64,000 nt of DNA, from contig NC_091143.1 in assembly GCF_041381155.1 (NCBI RefSeq), positions 22,905,695-22,969,694 on the forward strand. Reading direction: 5' to 3'. Shown in pieces: positions 48,601-55,439 of this stretch. Within the stretch, counting starts at the first letter, position 1; each line of letters begins with the position of its first letter. The notes under the pieces are model-generated. The model was not told the DNA's origin. It saw only the letters and a program-made list of their open reading frames with translations, and did not search any database. This stretch comes from Argopecten irradians (taxonomy: Eukaryota > Mollusca > Bivalvia > Pectinida > Pectinidae). Made by a program: the position numbers and the translations under genes.

Positions 48601-51433
48601 AAAATGGAAATTCCAACATTTAAAACTTGTTCTGTTATTGATATATCTATATACGATATGTATTTCTGATCGTACCTAACATTGCACTTTTTATTACTTT
48701 GTCGCCAAGTTATCGATGCATGCTCAGACGGTAACAATGGCGGATGTGAGCACGTGTGCGCCACCACCAGAAATGGCGCCTACTACTGTCTGTGTCACGT
48801 GGGGTACAAACTGACCAGTAACGGACACAACTGTTCGGACGTGGACGAGTGTACGGAGTACGGACCATGTGACCAGACGTGTACTAACACCCCCGGGACG
48901 TACACGTGCGGATGTCGGGAGGGATACGTACTGGACACAGACAACGTCACGTGTAATGGTGAGTAAACAGAACGATATACATCATGTATCTAAGCTCAAG
49001 GATATAGCAAAGAACTTCGTATATGATGTAACTAAAATAGAAATTCCTACCTTTAAATCTTGTTCTGTTATTGATATATCTATATACGATATGTATTTCT
49101 GATCGTACCTAACATTGCACTTTTTATTACTTTGTCGCCCAGTTATCGACGCATGCTCAAACGGTAACAATGGCGGATGTGAGCACGTGTGCGCCACTAC
49201 CAGAAATGGCGCCTACGACTGTCTGTGTCACGTGGGGTACAAACTGACCAGTAACGGACATAACTGTACGGACGTGGACGAGTGTACGGAGTACGGACCA
49301 TGTGACCAGACGTGTACTAACACCCCCGGGACGTACACGTGCGGATGTCATTCCGGATTTTTATTGAATACAGATAACACGACGTGTAAAGGTAAAGTAA
49401 GATGAAAGCGATAAATTTTATAATTCTACTAAAGCTGGTGAATATACAATAATTTCAAAGTTCAGAGTGTCACCATACTGATATCAACTAGCAAGACTAT
49501 TAAGCTTATATTCCAATTATTTTGTTAGAATATCTGCCCAAAAAGTTATGTTATAGCTATGCATTATAATCAAGGATGCCATAAATGCAACTTTTGTAAG
49601 GAACAAAAAGTGTTTCCCCTTTGTAGTTAACATCACAGAATAGTAGGTCATGACATGTTTTTTCATTAAATAACAAAATTAAAGAGTTCTTAGAGTGTAT
49701 TTTCGGTAAATAATCACTATACCATAGTCTATTCAGCTTCATGGAAAGAATTTATTTTCAAATGACGATATGATTATAGAACTTCTTCACGAGAGGTATT
49801 TTGATTGGCTATATAATTTCTTCACAAGAGGTGTGTTTTGTGATATCATGTCTTGCTTTCAAGAACATACGTACAGTTAGTGTTAACTAGTGTATGCCTA
49901 AATTTGATCAAACCGTATAAGGTACCATCTTATGTATCCACCTTTAACTGTGTTTTCCAGATGTAAACGAATGTGATAATTCGTCCGCCTGCCCGGAACC
50001 GGAAGTAGGTGTACCTATATGTATAAATACGCATGGTTCTTACTACTGTCTCACCTTTAACGAGAAGTCATCAGTGGTCCACGGGGGAAAACTCGTGTCG
50101 GACCAAAGTGAAAACCAAGAAACATTTAACGATGATCATTACTCAGAACAGGAAGGTAAACCTCTTAGTTCCATCAACACCCGTACATATAACATAATAA
50201 ATAAATATATGGATATGAAAATTAGTTACAGTTGATATTTATTTGACCCATAGACTGATTAATGTTTATACATTATTTAGGTCTATACCACAAATCGGTA
50301 CTCTGCATATTGTATAACAGTTACTGTACATGTATAAACTGTAACTTATTCCCAGATCCCTGTGCCACAACCCTTTAACATTAATAAACACCTGTACCGT
50401 CAACTCCACCACTCGTCCAAACTAAACTTTATCACCATTCTAATATCACATTTCGTTTAAAAATATTGGTTTGCATTCTTTCTACCTTTAGACGTTTCTT
50501 TTAAATGGAATCACTTTAACCTTCAAAATCATGAGAGATGATCATGAATATAATATGGTTTTATCAACAATGTACATAGTATACTAATATATCAATTAGA
50601 GAGAATCATATGCGTGTTCACCTACGATCGTGAGAAATGGTACTTATGTACTACTGTCCAAAATAGCACCATTTTGCCCTGTATACATTGACCGAGTATA
50701 ATGTAAATTGAAAGTAATACCACCAAACATAGACATAGCCAAGCTATTTTCATTGTGCTTGAGGTCGCGGTGGCCGAGTGGTTAAGATGTCCCGACATAT
50801 TACCACAAGCCCTCTACCTCTGAGTCACGAGTGCAAATTCCATGTGGAGCAGTTGCCAGGTACTGACCGCTGGTTGGTGGATTTTCTCCGGGTAATCCGG
50901 CTTTCCTCTACCAACAAACCTGGCACGCCCTTAAATGACCCTGACTGTTAATAGGACGTTAAACTAATAAAACTAAAAACCGATGCATTGCACTTTGATA
51001 GACTCTCCGAGAAAATTACGTCATTTCCTGTGTAAGGTGATTTACGTCAGAATTTATGAGGTTGATTAACACTCTCACAAACTAATTTCGTCACAATGCT
51101 GCTGAAAACGGCAAAAAAAGGAAATACGAAATTTGTATTTACTGGTTTTTTCCAGATTACGAAGAATATTCGTCTCTTGAAAATGAAGATCACATTCTTG
51201 GAGAAATAATGGAATTCAAAAAAGAATCTACCACAATGAGTTATCAGATTTCTACACCGGAAGTCGGGGGGTACCCTAAACCTGAGAACATTGGCGATCT
51301 AAAAGCCGTGATTGGTTTCCTGGCCGGGGCGTTGTGTGTAATAATGTTCGGTAGTTTTATTGTTGTGTTACGTAAACGATGTCTTCTACGACGTCGAGGA
51401 GAACTGGAGAGGATGGAAGAATCACAAGCCTAA
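27562..51433 (+). CDS. Collagen-like (Gly-X-Thr) / EGF single-pass membrane protein, whole gene span
   Basis: Gene-level entry for exons listed separately; summed coding length is about 7.96 kb, or about 2,650 residues. Order: signal peptide, unidentified Cys-poor domain, Thr-rich stalk, about 1,430 residues of Gly-X-Y with Thr in two thirds of Y positions, a short G-P-T-P-T linker, EGF/cbEGF domains, acidic juxtamembrane region, helix [18 protein letters not shown], and a tail with RKRCLLRRR. It should sit in the plasma membrane with nearly all mass outside. Exons from the linker onward are all phase 1, the usual phase of shuffled extracellular modules. I recognise no named family with this order; CCBE1 combines EGF and collagen but in the opposite order and without a helix. 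Function is unknown; adhesion, matrix or mucosal recognition are only guesses. Confidence 0.72.
27614..28775. other. Intron 1, no gene seen
   Basis: AT-rich intronic sequence; no exon or repeat unit identified that I could support. Confidence 0.5.
28778..29150 (-). pseudogene. Non-LTR retrotransposon C-terminal fragment
   Basis: Minus-strand reading gives [20 protein letters not shown], then [19 protein letters not shown] and [10 protein letters not shown]. This C-x2-C...H-x3-4-C arrangement after a F-R-x-S-x-x-K-x-P-I-E-x-G-R-W block is typical of the C-terminal zinc knuckle behind LINE reverse transcriptases. One frameshift separates it from a tail ending EQLCILN and stop. It is a dead 5'-truncated insertion in intron 1 of the collagen/EGF gene. 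Confidence 0.75.
29369..29638 (+). CDS. Collagen/EGF protein, exon for N-terminal domain part 1
   Basis: Opens after TTTTTACAG and closes ACG|GTATGT. From 29,396 one frame reads [37 protein letters not shown] and [16 protein letters not shown], ending in phase 0. No Cys is present and one N-glycosylation sequon (NLT) is seen. The alternation of polar and hydrophobic residues suggests a beta-rich domain, but I do not recognise the family. Joining directly to exon 1 (phase 1) would need a 2-base shift near 29,395; read in phase 0 the exon is open throughout ([13 protein letters not shown] at its start). Either an extra small exon or an indel accounts for the mismatch. Confidence 0.7.
29690..30475. 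repeat. Degenerate tandem repeat, about 150-bp unit
   Basis: Recurring blocks AAATTCTTTAAAATCCTTCT, TGGTCTGAAGCTTCCTTGGG and GGGGAACCAAT appear about five times, with GGGCATGAGGGGCGG-like pieces between. It starts in TTTTAGCTCAGCTGGCCTGA. A further diverged piece lies at 35,700-35,870. It is intronic and non-coding. Confidence 0.8.
30480..31225. other. Intron, no gene recognised
   Basis: A 95-codon plus-strand ORF at 30,776-31,063 has no recognisable motif and no splice context. I treat it as chance or transposon debris. Confidence 0.5.
31226..31985 (+). pseudogene. Decayed coding remnant, probably transposon-derived
   Basis: Plus-strand reading from ATG near 31,231 gives MSNKQDR, stop, [19 protein letters not shown] and a charged Lys/Asp/Glu-rich stretch. 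A later frame gives [20 protein letters not shown]. Codon-like composition persists over about 700 bp despite several stops and frame changes. It lies inside an intron of the collagen/EGF gene on the same strand. The charged low-complexity start recalls gag-like retroelement ORFs, but I cannot name a family. Confidence 0.4.
31990..33205. other. Intron, no gene seen
   Basis: AT-rich intronic sequence without supported features. Confidence 0.5.
33212..33341. mobile_element. Palindromic MITE, copy 2 (complete)
   Basis: The left arm AATTGAACTGTGTTTTGAT, AAAGGTGGTATGAACGCTCA and GGGATACAG returns on the right as CTGTATCCCATTCCGTTCAT, ACCACCTTTAACG and CAAAACACTTTTCAAT. It is the same family as 18,412-18,525, with arms of about 60 bp and almost no loop. 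Confidence 0.88.
33516..33735 (+). CDS. Collagen/EGF protein, exon for N-terminal domain part 2 (frame disturbed)
   Basis: Bounded by ACCTGACCTTAG (33,515) and A|GTAAGT. It starts in phase 0, matching the previous exon, as [17 protein letters not shown] and ends [32 protein letters not shown] in the same frame, leaving in phase 1. Between them, in-frame TGA at 33,567-33,569 interrupts. The +2 frame there reads [18 protein letters not shown], which also looks protein-like. So either a single base substitution or two compensating indels break this exon. An assembly error is as likely as a real lesion. Confidence 0.6.
34121..34331 (+). CDS. Collagen/EGF protein, Thr-rich stalk exon
   Basis: Opens after CTTAACTACAG in phase 1 (completing Asn), reads [14 protein letters not shown] and continues as ACC/ACA/ACT codons, closing CACAG|GTAAGT. 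About a third of the way in, the poly-Thr frame shifts into a Pro/Leu/His frame. The original Thr/Pro frame can be followed one base away to the end, so at least one indel lies in this low-complexity stretch. In the Thr frame the exon ends in a phase compatible with the Gly-X-Y exon. This is expected to be an O-glycosylated, extended mucin-like spacer. Confidence 0.68.
34340..35690. other. Intron, no gene seen
   Basis: AT-rich intron between stalk and collagen-like exons; nothing supportable seen. Confidence 0.5.
35695..35875. repeat. Diverged copy of the about 150-bp repeat
   Basis: Contains GGAAACCAATTTTGTATAAA, GGTCTGGTCCCCAAGGGGC, AGCAAATTCTTCAAAAAAT and GAATGAAGCTTCTTGGG, matching the tandem repeat at 29,690-30,475. 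Confidence 0.7.
35880..36525. other. Intron, no gene seen
   Basis: Unremarkable sequence ending in the acceptor CACAATACCTGGTGTAG before the collagen-like exon. Confidence 0.5.
36526..40834 (+). CDS. Collagen-like Gly-X-Thr array exon (about 26.5 x 162 bp)
   Basis: A single 4.3-kb exon from TGGTGTAG (36,525) to G|GTAATT. Each 54-residue unit is 18 perfect triplets: [54 protein letters not shown]. Thr fills 12 of 18 Y positions. There is no Pro, Lys, Arg, Cys or aromatic residue, so neither hydroxyproline nor lysine-based cross-links are possible. Nucleotide identity among units is almost complete. Exceptions: +1 at 36,843 balanced by +8 near 37,040; an in-frame variant (TRTR) near 38,385; and a cluster at 38,977 (-1), 39,168 (+3, with TAG) and 39,293 (+1), which again restores frame. 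In annelid cuticle collagen, glycosylated Thr in Y stabilises helices; a similar role here is inference. Confidence 0.85.
36526..40834. repeat. 162-bp coding minisatellite
   Basis: DNA-level entry for the array above. About 26.5 head-to-tail copies are identical over long runs, including silent sites, so concerted evolution or very recent expansion is implied. Because the unit is a multiple of three and lacks stops in several frames, long spurious ORFs appear on the minus strand. Confidence 0.97.
41030..41053 (+). CDS. Collagen/EGF protein, 24-nt linker micro-exon
   Basis: Between TTTGTGTTATAG and T|GTAAGTAT. The last G of the array exon plus these bases reads G E T G P T P T, continuing the Gly-X-Y register for two triplets and introducing the first prolines. 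It enters and leaves in phase 1, matching the EGF exons. The exact register match supports it despite its size. Confidence 0.78.
41054..42685. other. Intron with a probable small TIR element
   Basis: 41,131-41,716 is flanked by CTTAAAGGGGCAATTCAGT and, in reverse complement, CTTAAAGGGACACTTCAAT, a likely 586-bp TIR element. The piece around 41,880-41,960 (GTGGCGTTACGTGTTTGTGA) resembles 43,150-43,240, marking another dispersed repeat. Confidence 0.5.
42690..42910 (+). pseudogene. LINE C-terminal fragment (L1/Tx1-like)
   Basis: Plus-strand reading gives [19 protein letters not shown], then [18 protein letters not shown] and, after frame changes, remnants of a Cys cluster. The K-L-Q-W-x-Q-F-R-I-x-H-R-I-L-x-T motif is the one just before the zinc-binding domain in L1/Tx1-type elements; a related copy is at 57,431-57,853. 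Broken by stops. Confidence 0.7.
43690..43815 (+). repeat. SINE-like fragment
   Basis: CTGCCAGGTACTAACCGG...AAACCTGGCACG matches the body of the SINE-like unit at 50,761-50,978 (GTTGCCAGGTACTGACCG, AAACCTGGCACGCCC). The tRNA-like head is eroded. Ends in an ACATCAAATAAAC tail. Confidence 0.6.
44168..44419 (+). CDS. Collagen/EGF protein, EGF exon 1 (EGF + cbEGF)
   Basis: Acceptor TTTTGTTGTAG, donor G|GTAAGG, phase 1-1. The first domain has six Cys from [15 protein letters not shown] to GHDC. The second begins [11 protein letters not shown] and has [10 protein letters not shown], which fits the Asn-hydroxylation pattern C-x-N-x4-F-x-C of calcium-binding EGF domains. It is more diverged from the tandem exons at 45,989-49,391 than they are from each other. 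Confidence 0.92.
44419..44645. repeat. 52-bp minisatellite starting at a splice donor
   Basis: Unit GGTAAGGCGCATTGAACACA plus TGTAACGGTAAGGCTCACTA plus ACAACGTGTAAT, about 4.4 copies. The first copy begins with the GGTAAGG that forms the 5' splice site of EGF exon 1, so the array duplicates that donor several times downstream. Confidence 0.92.
44650..45343. other. Intron, no gene seen
   Basis: AT-rich. Scattered AACGGTAAGGC pieces near 44,995-45,120 look like further degenerate copies of the 52-bp unit. Confidence 0.5.
45344..45502 (+). CDS. Collagen/EGF protein, truncated cbEGF exon with acidic tail
   Basis: Acceptor TGTGTTGTTACAG, donor T|GTATGT, phase 1-1. Reads [17 protein letters not shown] and [10 protein letters not shown] (C-x-N-x4-Y-x-C pattern), giving four Cys. 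The last two Cys of an EGF fold are replaced by a small-residue stretch and [10 protein letters not shown]. Probably a half-EGF module followed by a flexible acidic spacer. Confidence 0.83.
45625..45935. repeat. Dispersed element, third copy
   Basis: Contains TTTGTAACCTTACCAAACGC, GTGACGTCACAATTTTC, AATGCCAACTGGATAACTG and CAACTGAATGCAGTTCAACG. It shares end blocks with 3595-4865 and 14,876-15,130. The centre has the palindromic AAAGCGCTAGCGC. It ends about 50 bp before the next EGF exon. Confidence 0.6.
45989..46237 (+). CDS. Collagen/EGF protein, tandem EGF exon 3
   Basis: 249 nt, acceptor GTCTGTTTTAG, donor G|GTGAGT, phase 1-1. EGF ([26 protein letters not shown]) followed by cbEGF ([31 protein letters not shown]). 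The first EGF resembles exons 48,710 and 49,143 ([11 protein letters not shown]), while the intron that follows belongs to the 457-bp repeat class, so this exon heads the amplified block. Confidence 0.93.
46446..46694 (+). CDS. Tandem EGF exon 4 (457-bp repeat, copy 1)
   Basis: 249-nt phase 1-1 exon, acceptor ATTTTAATAG, donor G|GTGAGT. EGF with [19 protein letters not shown], then the shared cb[18 protein letters not shown]. The 208-bp intron before it is part of the repeating unit. The ATG-led ORF that begins inside that intron is not a separate gene. Confidence 0.93.
46903..47151 (+). CDS. Tandem EGF exon 5 (457-bp repeat, copy 2)
   Basis: Identical in protein to exon 4; exon plus intron repeat at exactly 457 bp. 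Same splice signals and phase. Confidence 0.93.
47360..47608 (+). CDS. Tandem EGF exon 6 (457-bp repeat, copy 3)
   Basis: Identical in protein to exons 4 and 5, with silent differences (for example CTGCGTAAC for CTACGTAAC) and single changes in the flanking intron. Confidence 0.93.
47819..48067 (+). CDS. Tandem EGF exon 7 (repeat copy 4)
   Basis: Same exon with one substitution, DACLDG for DACSDG. The preceding intron has an extra AT dinucleotide (TATATATTTC), making this repeat unit slightly longer. Confidence 0.93.
48277..48525 (+). CDS. Tandem EGF exon 8 (repeat copy 5)
   Basis: Same protein as exons 4-6. It ends TGTAATG|GTGAGT instead of TGTAACG, and the following intron is of the different class shared with exon 9. 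Confidence 0.93.
48710..48958 (+). CDS. Tandem EGF exon 9
   Basis: Acceptor TTTGTCGCCAAG, donor G|GTGAGT, phase 1-1. [22 protein letters not shown] plus cb[18 protein letters not shown]. With exon 10 it forms a second, about 433-bp tandem pair with its own intron type. Confidence 0.93.
49143..49391 (+). CDS. Tandem EGF exon 10
   Basis: Acceptor TTTGTCGCCCAG, donor G|GTAAAG, phase 1-1. [22 protein letters not shown], then a cbEGF whose C-terminal part has diverged ([15 protein letters not shown]). It closes the tandem block. Confidence 0.93.
49392..49960. other. Intron, no gene seen
   Basis: AT-rich; nothing supportable seen. Confidence 0.6.
49961..50155 (+). CDS. Collagen/EGF protein, truncated cbEGF and acidic juxtamembrane exon
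   Basis: Acceptor ACTGTGTTTTCCAG, donor G|GTAAAC, phase 1-1, 195 nt. Reads [17 protein letters not shown] and [10 protein letters not shown] (C-x-N-x4-Y-x-C), again only four Cys, then a polar/acidic stretch ending NDDHYSEQE. Like 45,344-45,502 it lacks the last EGF disulphide and looks like a spacer leading to the membrane. Confidence 0.85.
50156..50760. other. Intron, no gene seen
   Basis: AT-rich intron leading to the SINE-like insertion. Confidence 0.6.
50761..50978 (+). repeat. tRNA-derived SINE
   Basis: The head GGTCGCGGTGGCCGAGTGGT contains a good pol III A box (TGGCCGAGTGG) and a weak B box (GAGTGCAAATTCC) about 45 bp later, resembling tRNA-Ser. It is followed by a body with GTGGATTTTCTCCGGGTAAT and CCGGCTTTCCTC, and the tail AGGACGTTAAACTAATAAAA. 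This body is common in metazoan, especially molluscan, SINEs. Inserted in the last intron. Confidence 0.82.
51156..51433 (+). CDS. Collagen/EGF protein, last exon: transmembrane helix and tail
   Basis: Acceptor GGTTTTTTCCAG in phase 1, stop TAA at 51,431-51,433. Begins with a Tyr/Glu-rich stretch ([17 protein letters not shown]), then NIGDLKAV, a hydrophobic helix [20 protein letters not shown], and a basic stop-transfer tail [20 protein letters not shown]. This is type I orientation. The tail is only about 20 residues with no tyrosine, so it carries no obvious kinase-type signalling motif. Confidence 0.92.
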
Positions 51434-52415
51434 CACAATCGGTTAAGGAGCACTTGAAATGTATTCTGGCATCACAGGCGCAATTTTCAAACTATGGCTT
51501 CTTATAATGTATCGAAATTGTTGAATTTGTCGATGGAAGAACAATAGATATTTTCGTTACATTATCATTATTGCTGACACGAAAGTGACGGTTGTACTTC
51601 CGGTTGGGTTTCAGTACACGAAGATAGAATGCTTCCGGTTATATGTTACATAGTGAAAAAATCTCATAACATTCCCTTCCCATTGCCTCCTGTCTGGTGT
51701 ACACCGAAGTTACACATCTGGTCACGTGTTAATATAGTATATGGGCACGTGCTTCAGGTCACATGATTTTTTTGCAAGTATGCAGGTCAGATGATCATGC
51801 TGGTTTCTAAATTGTAAGAAGTTTACTTATATTGTGGCACAAACGTTAGTTGTAGAAGACAATTTAAAAATCAATCATTTCTAGTACTGCAAGATGTCCA
51901 AGTTTTTGTTTTGTGTCTATGTATATACATATCATACATATCTTTCTATTTATATGTTATATAAATTATATCATGTGATAAACAGCAGACATTTGTTTGT
52001 GTACATCTTTATATATTATGTTTATATGTTATATATCGTTTAATATAAGATATGCATGAAATCTATTTAATGTACAGTATAATGTATTTCTATATTTTTG
52101 TATAGAGTTAACAGAAGTTCTATATTATTAAAACAATACTATGAAAAGTCGGTGCTATAGTCAGTGCTATATTGTTAATCGTATAGTCAGTGCTATATTG
52201 TTAATCGTAAAAATACATGTACATAAATTGTTAAAGTGTATGTTTAGAGTTGGAGAGTAGTAGTTATATTTCTACCATTAGTAAGGATATACATGGTCTT
52301 TGTTAAATGTGAGTTGTTTGCAAAAGAATAACTTTTTTGCTATTTGCTAAGATGTTATTTTGTTATTTACTAGTATTAAAGTCCCTAAATAATAAACAAA
52401 GTCTGTATTTTTGTT
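51434..52415 (+). other. 3' UTR of the collagen/EGF gene
   Basis: About 1 kb of AT-rich sequence after the stop codon. AATAAA at 52,391-52,396, in TAAATAATAAACAAAG, is a plausible polyadenylation signal. A 29-bp direct repeat (TAGTCAGTGCTATATTGTTA) occurs near 52,157-52,205. Confidence 0.6.
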
Positions 52416-53530
52416 TTCATTAATTTCTTGATTGACAACACTAAATGAAGATAATTACATGGTCAATGATTAATATCTAACTTTCTTCCACTAAAGTCCT
52501 AATATGAAGGATGGAGTTGATTACATGTTATACTGCGAGCGTGTGTGGTACAGTATGACGTTTTGTTGACCCTAGTTAGTTTTGAAGTATTTTTATTTTT
52601 ATAACTTTCCATGTAAAAAATAACAAACGGCAGCGGAAAAACCCCATCACAAACAATAACAGTCTAAAGTTTATTTTACCTATTTGTGCTAGCATACTTC
52701 CAATTCTTCCGCGCATGCGCCTCCATATATTATCCGATTTCCACGTTGATGAGAGTGTGGGACTGACTGTGCAACATTCCTGGTTTCAAGGACACACTAA
52801 CCTTCCGTTCATGTCCATTTCAGTTCCCAGTCCTTTTCTCTGTGCCACAGAGATGCTGTAGCTGAATTAATATTTTCCGTTATTTTACCTGCACTTACAA
52901 AGAACTTTTACCCCGGTTGTTGACTTTAGACACCTATTCCTTTCTTGGTCCACCGTTACAACCAGACTGCTGGAGTTACCTTCACTGTCGGCACTCTTTA
53001 TATTCATCCCTTCGAAAAAGCAATTCTGAAGACAAAACATACCAAATACAGGCCAATGGATCGAGACTTCTTTAGATATTACAAAGGAGAAGCGTCCAAC
53101 ATCGAAACTAACACAAATAAAAGGACTAAGTTATGCTGTCTGCATATATTTCTGCAAAAAAGAGCTTTTCCAACGATACAAAATACCAATAAGAAGTATT
53201 ACCATTTCTATGTTTGATTGGTACGTAGGATTGTAGCTAGATAACGTCAAACTACCAAGATAAACTTGAAATGCCTAACGGTCCCATTGGACCACGCAAC
53301 TCACAAAGATATTGTATTTAATAATCACTAAGTGCAGTTAAAGGGACATATTGTGCTTCACCCGTTTGTACTAGTCTTGTCTTAGTAGTTGAGGCCTTGA
53401 ATCGCTTTAATGTCAAATCAAATCAGGCTCATCAGATTCCTACTATAAGGCATCATTTCGTGAAGCAGTGATGTAAAGGTGTTAGCTATTAAAATTGGCA
53501 TATCATAATAACACAATGCATTACAAGATA
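52416..53530. other. Intergenic, no gene seen
   Basis: Separates the convergent collagen/EGF and deiodinase genes. A 90-codon plus-strand ORF at 52,945-53,217 has no recognisable features. Confidence 0.5.
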
Positions 53531-54438
53531 CAACTTTATTACAAGTAACATTGATTTTTAACAGATTCCTACATATATAAAGTACATGTATGTCAACCAT
53601 TCCACAACATCAGTCCATAAATATCATCAAATATTTCCTGTTTTACATTTTACAGAAAATGTCGTCATGGATATGGTACGTGTTTGTTGCATATAGTTAA
53701 TTGAATCATATTCTAAATGTTAATTGTACATGATGAAAAACAATCATAAATTCTTTGCTGTTAATCTGCGATCTTATTTTACACATGTTAATCATTGCAA
53801 ACGATTGAAAACCTGATATAGCGATATTTATGTAATCACTAGATGAAGCAGTGCAAGTCATATTATATTATTCAATATCATACTTCACAAGGACTTGGCA
53901 CGGCCATTATCAAGCTACTATATATTTAAAGAAAAATCCTTACGGACGAAATCTACTATATATTTAAAGAAAAATCCTTACGGACGAAATCTATAAGAAA
54001 TAAAAACAATAACGACTGACTAGTGAGCGCTTTCGCCCCATTCAATGGAGCTCTTCAGACTGTTTATATATATTGAACGTTGGTTTGAAATTCTTGCCAT
54101 GTCACCATGCTTAACATGTGAAACGGCTTCCGATGGGCTCCCTGATAGAACTCCCAGTCCAAAAGTTAAAAGCACTTTAGAAAATGATCCTAACAAAAAG
54201 CCGGTACTGCATTGAAGGATGGGAGGGAGGATATCATATGATTATAAAATTGTGATTTTCTTTATTTTCTTGCTGCATAACAGTAAAATAAATGCATCAT
54301 GCATTGGCGTCTACCAATCCAAAAGTAAATAAATTCTTTTTGGAAATGGTTTCAGGTTAGGTCAATTCTTTTCTTCGAATAAGTGAATTGGTTAATAAAA
54401 ATGTGAATTTATATCACATCACTAGAGTAATACATAAA
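53531..54438 (-). other. Probable 3' UTR of the deiodinase gene
   Basis: Downstream of the deiodinase stop on the minus strand. AATAAA signals occur at 54,261-54,266 and 53,531-53,536. A SECIS element must lie in the mature 3' UTR if the Sec reading is right; I could not identify one by eye. A 39-bp direct duplication (TATATATTTAAAGAAAAATC) lies at about 53,914-53,991. Confidence 0.45.
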
Positions 54439-55191
54439 CTACATTTTAGCCGCCGCTTCCTCGAACGTTTGCAGCCACTCGGCCAGTTCTTCAATATTGT
54501 AACCAATAGGTCCACGTTCACCTGCGTACACAATAACACCATCTTGGATTACATATAATCTCTCGAACAATGCCCCGTACATTGCGTTTGCAGTGTTCGA
54601 CATTTGATCAACAAAGATAGGACACTTTGTACCAATGGTCTCAAGCTTCCTGGCAGCCTCCAGTCTATCCTCCATGCGTCTGTGCTTTTTAATTGGAACG
54701 TTATTATTGAAAAACCAACCGTCGGACGGATGGGCTTCCTCGATGTAAACTACTGCAAAGTCTGTTAATTGTCCGAAGCGAGCGGTTAAAGAATTAAATC
54801 GCTCAAGCTTCGCTAGAAATGGGGGTCAGGTGCAGCTACCGAAGTTGAGAACAAGAGGCCGACCACCAGCTTGGATGTCTAACAAGTTCACTACCTGATT
54901 CGTGCGCAGATTGACGACTGCAGCATCTGGTGCCTTCCCTCCTAAAAATGCTTCTTTGAAACAGTCCAGATACCTCGATCGCCAGATCGCCTTGACGAAG
55001 TGCAAGTTATACACAGAATCGGCATAATCATCCACTTTAAATGGAGTGTCGTACATAACTTGGCCCATGTGAGAAGTCATTCGAGCTTTCATTGAAGGAA
55101 AGAATTTCGAGGCAACGAGCATAATTGTCAGCCCTAGGGTACTGTATACACATTCCAAGAGTCTTGTGATCTTTGTTAACAAACCCGGCAT
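54439..55191 (-). CDS. Iodothyronine deiodinase-like selenoprotein
   Basis: A single continuous frame of 250 residues if TGA at 54,826-54,828 is read as selenocysteine (residue 122). Residues 11-30 are a hydrophobic anchor. The active site reads VLNFGSCTUPPF, the deiodinase signature, followed by VVYIEEAHPSDGW with the catalytic-site His154, then a thioredoxin-fold remainder with DRLEAA and ERLYVIQDGVIVY, and stop TAG. Length fits the family (about 250-270). Known deiodinases remove iodine from thyroid hormones by a Sec-based reaction in membranes; the invertebrate substrate is not shown here. ATTTACAG lies directly before the ATG, so a 5' UTR intron probably ends there. Reading it as two ORFs with a nonsense mutation is unlikely because TGA falls exactly at Sec and conservation continues after it. 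Confidence 0.94.
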
Positions 55192-55365
55192 CTGTAAATA
55201 GGGAAACCAGAACTTAAGAACGAGCTAACCAGCTCGGCATTTGTAAATGGGAAAACCAGAACTGAAGAAAGAGTTAACTAGCTCGGCATCAGTAAATGGG
55301 AAAACCAGAACTGAAGAAAGAGTTAACTAGCTCGGCATCAGTAAATGGGAAAACCAGAACTGTAA
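55192..55365. repeat. 62-bp minisatellite copying the deiodinase exon border
   Basis: Three copies of a unit containing GTAAATGGGAAAACCAGAAC, TGAAGAAAGAGTTAACTAG and CTCGGCATC. Read on the minus strand each unit carries a CCCATTTACTGATGCC string, a copy of the acceptor plus start-codon region at 55,180-55,205. Confidence 0.88.
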
Positions 55366-55439
55366 AAGTATTACCTCTAATGGATGGAGTTAAGACATTT
55401 ATCTGTAAAGGAAAGACTTCGATTTTAACGAGTTATAAT

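Noticed and set aside
50761..50850. Functional tRNA-Ser gene
   Set aside because: A good A box but a weak B box, no cloverleaf I could close, and a SINE body and tail follow directly.
52945..53217. 90-codon plus-strand ORF between genes
   Set aside because: No motif, no splice signals, and basic/AT-driven composition.
54675..55191. Deiodinase as two separate genes or a nonsense pseudogene
   Set aside because: The TGA is exactly at the Sec position and family conservation continues in the same frame to a normal stop.
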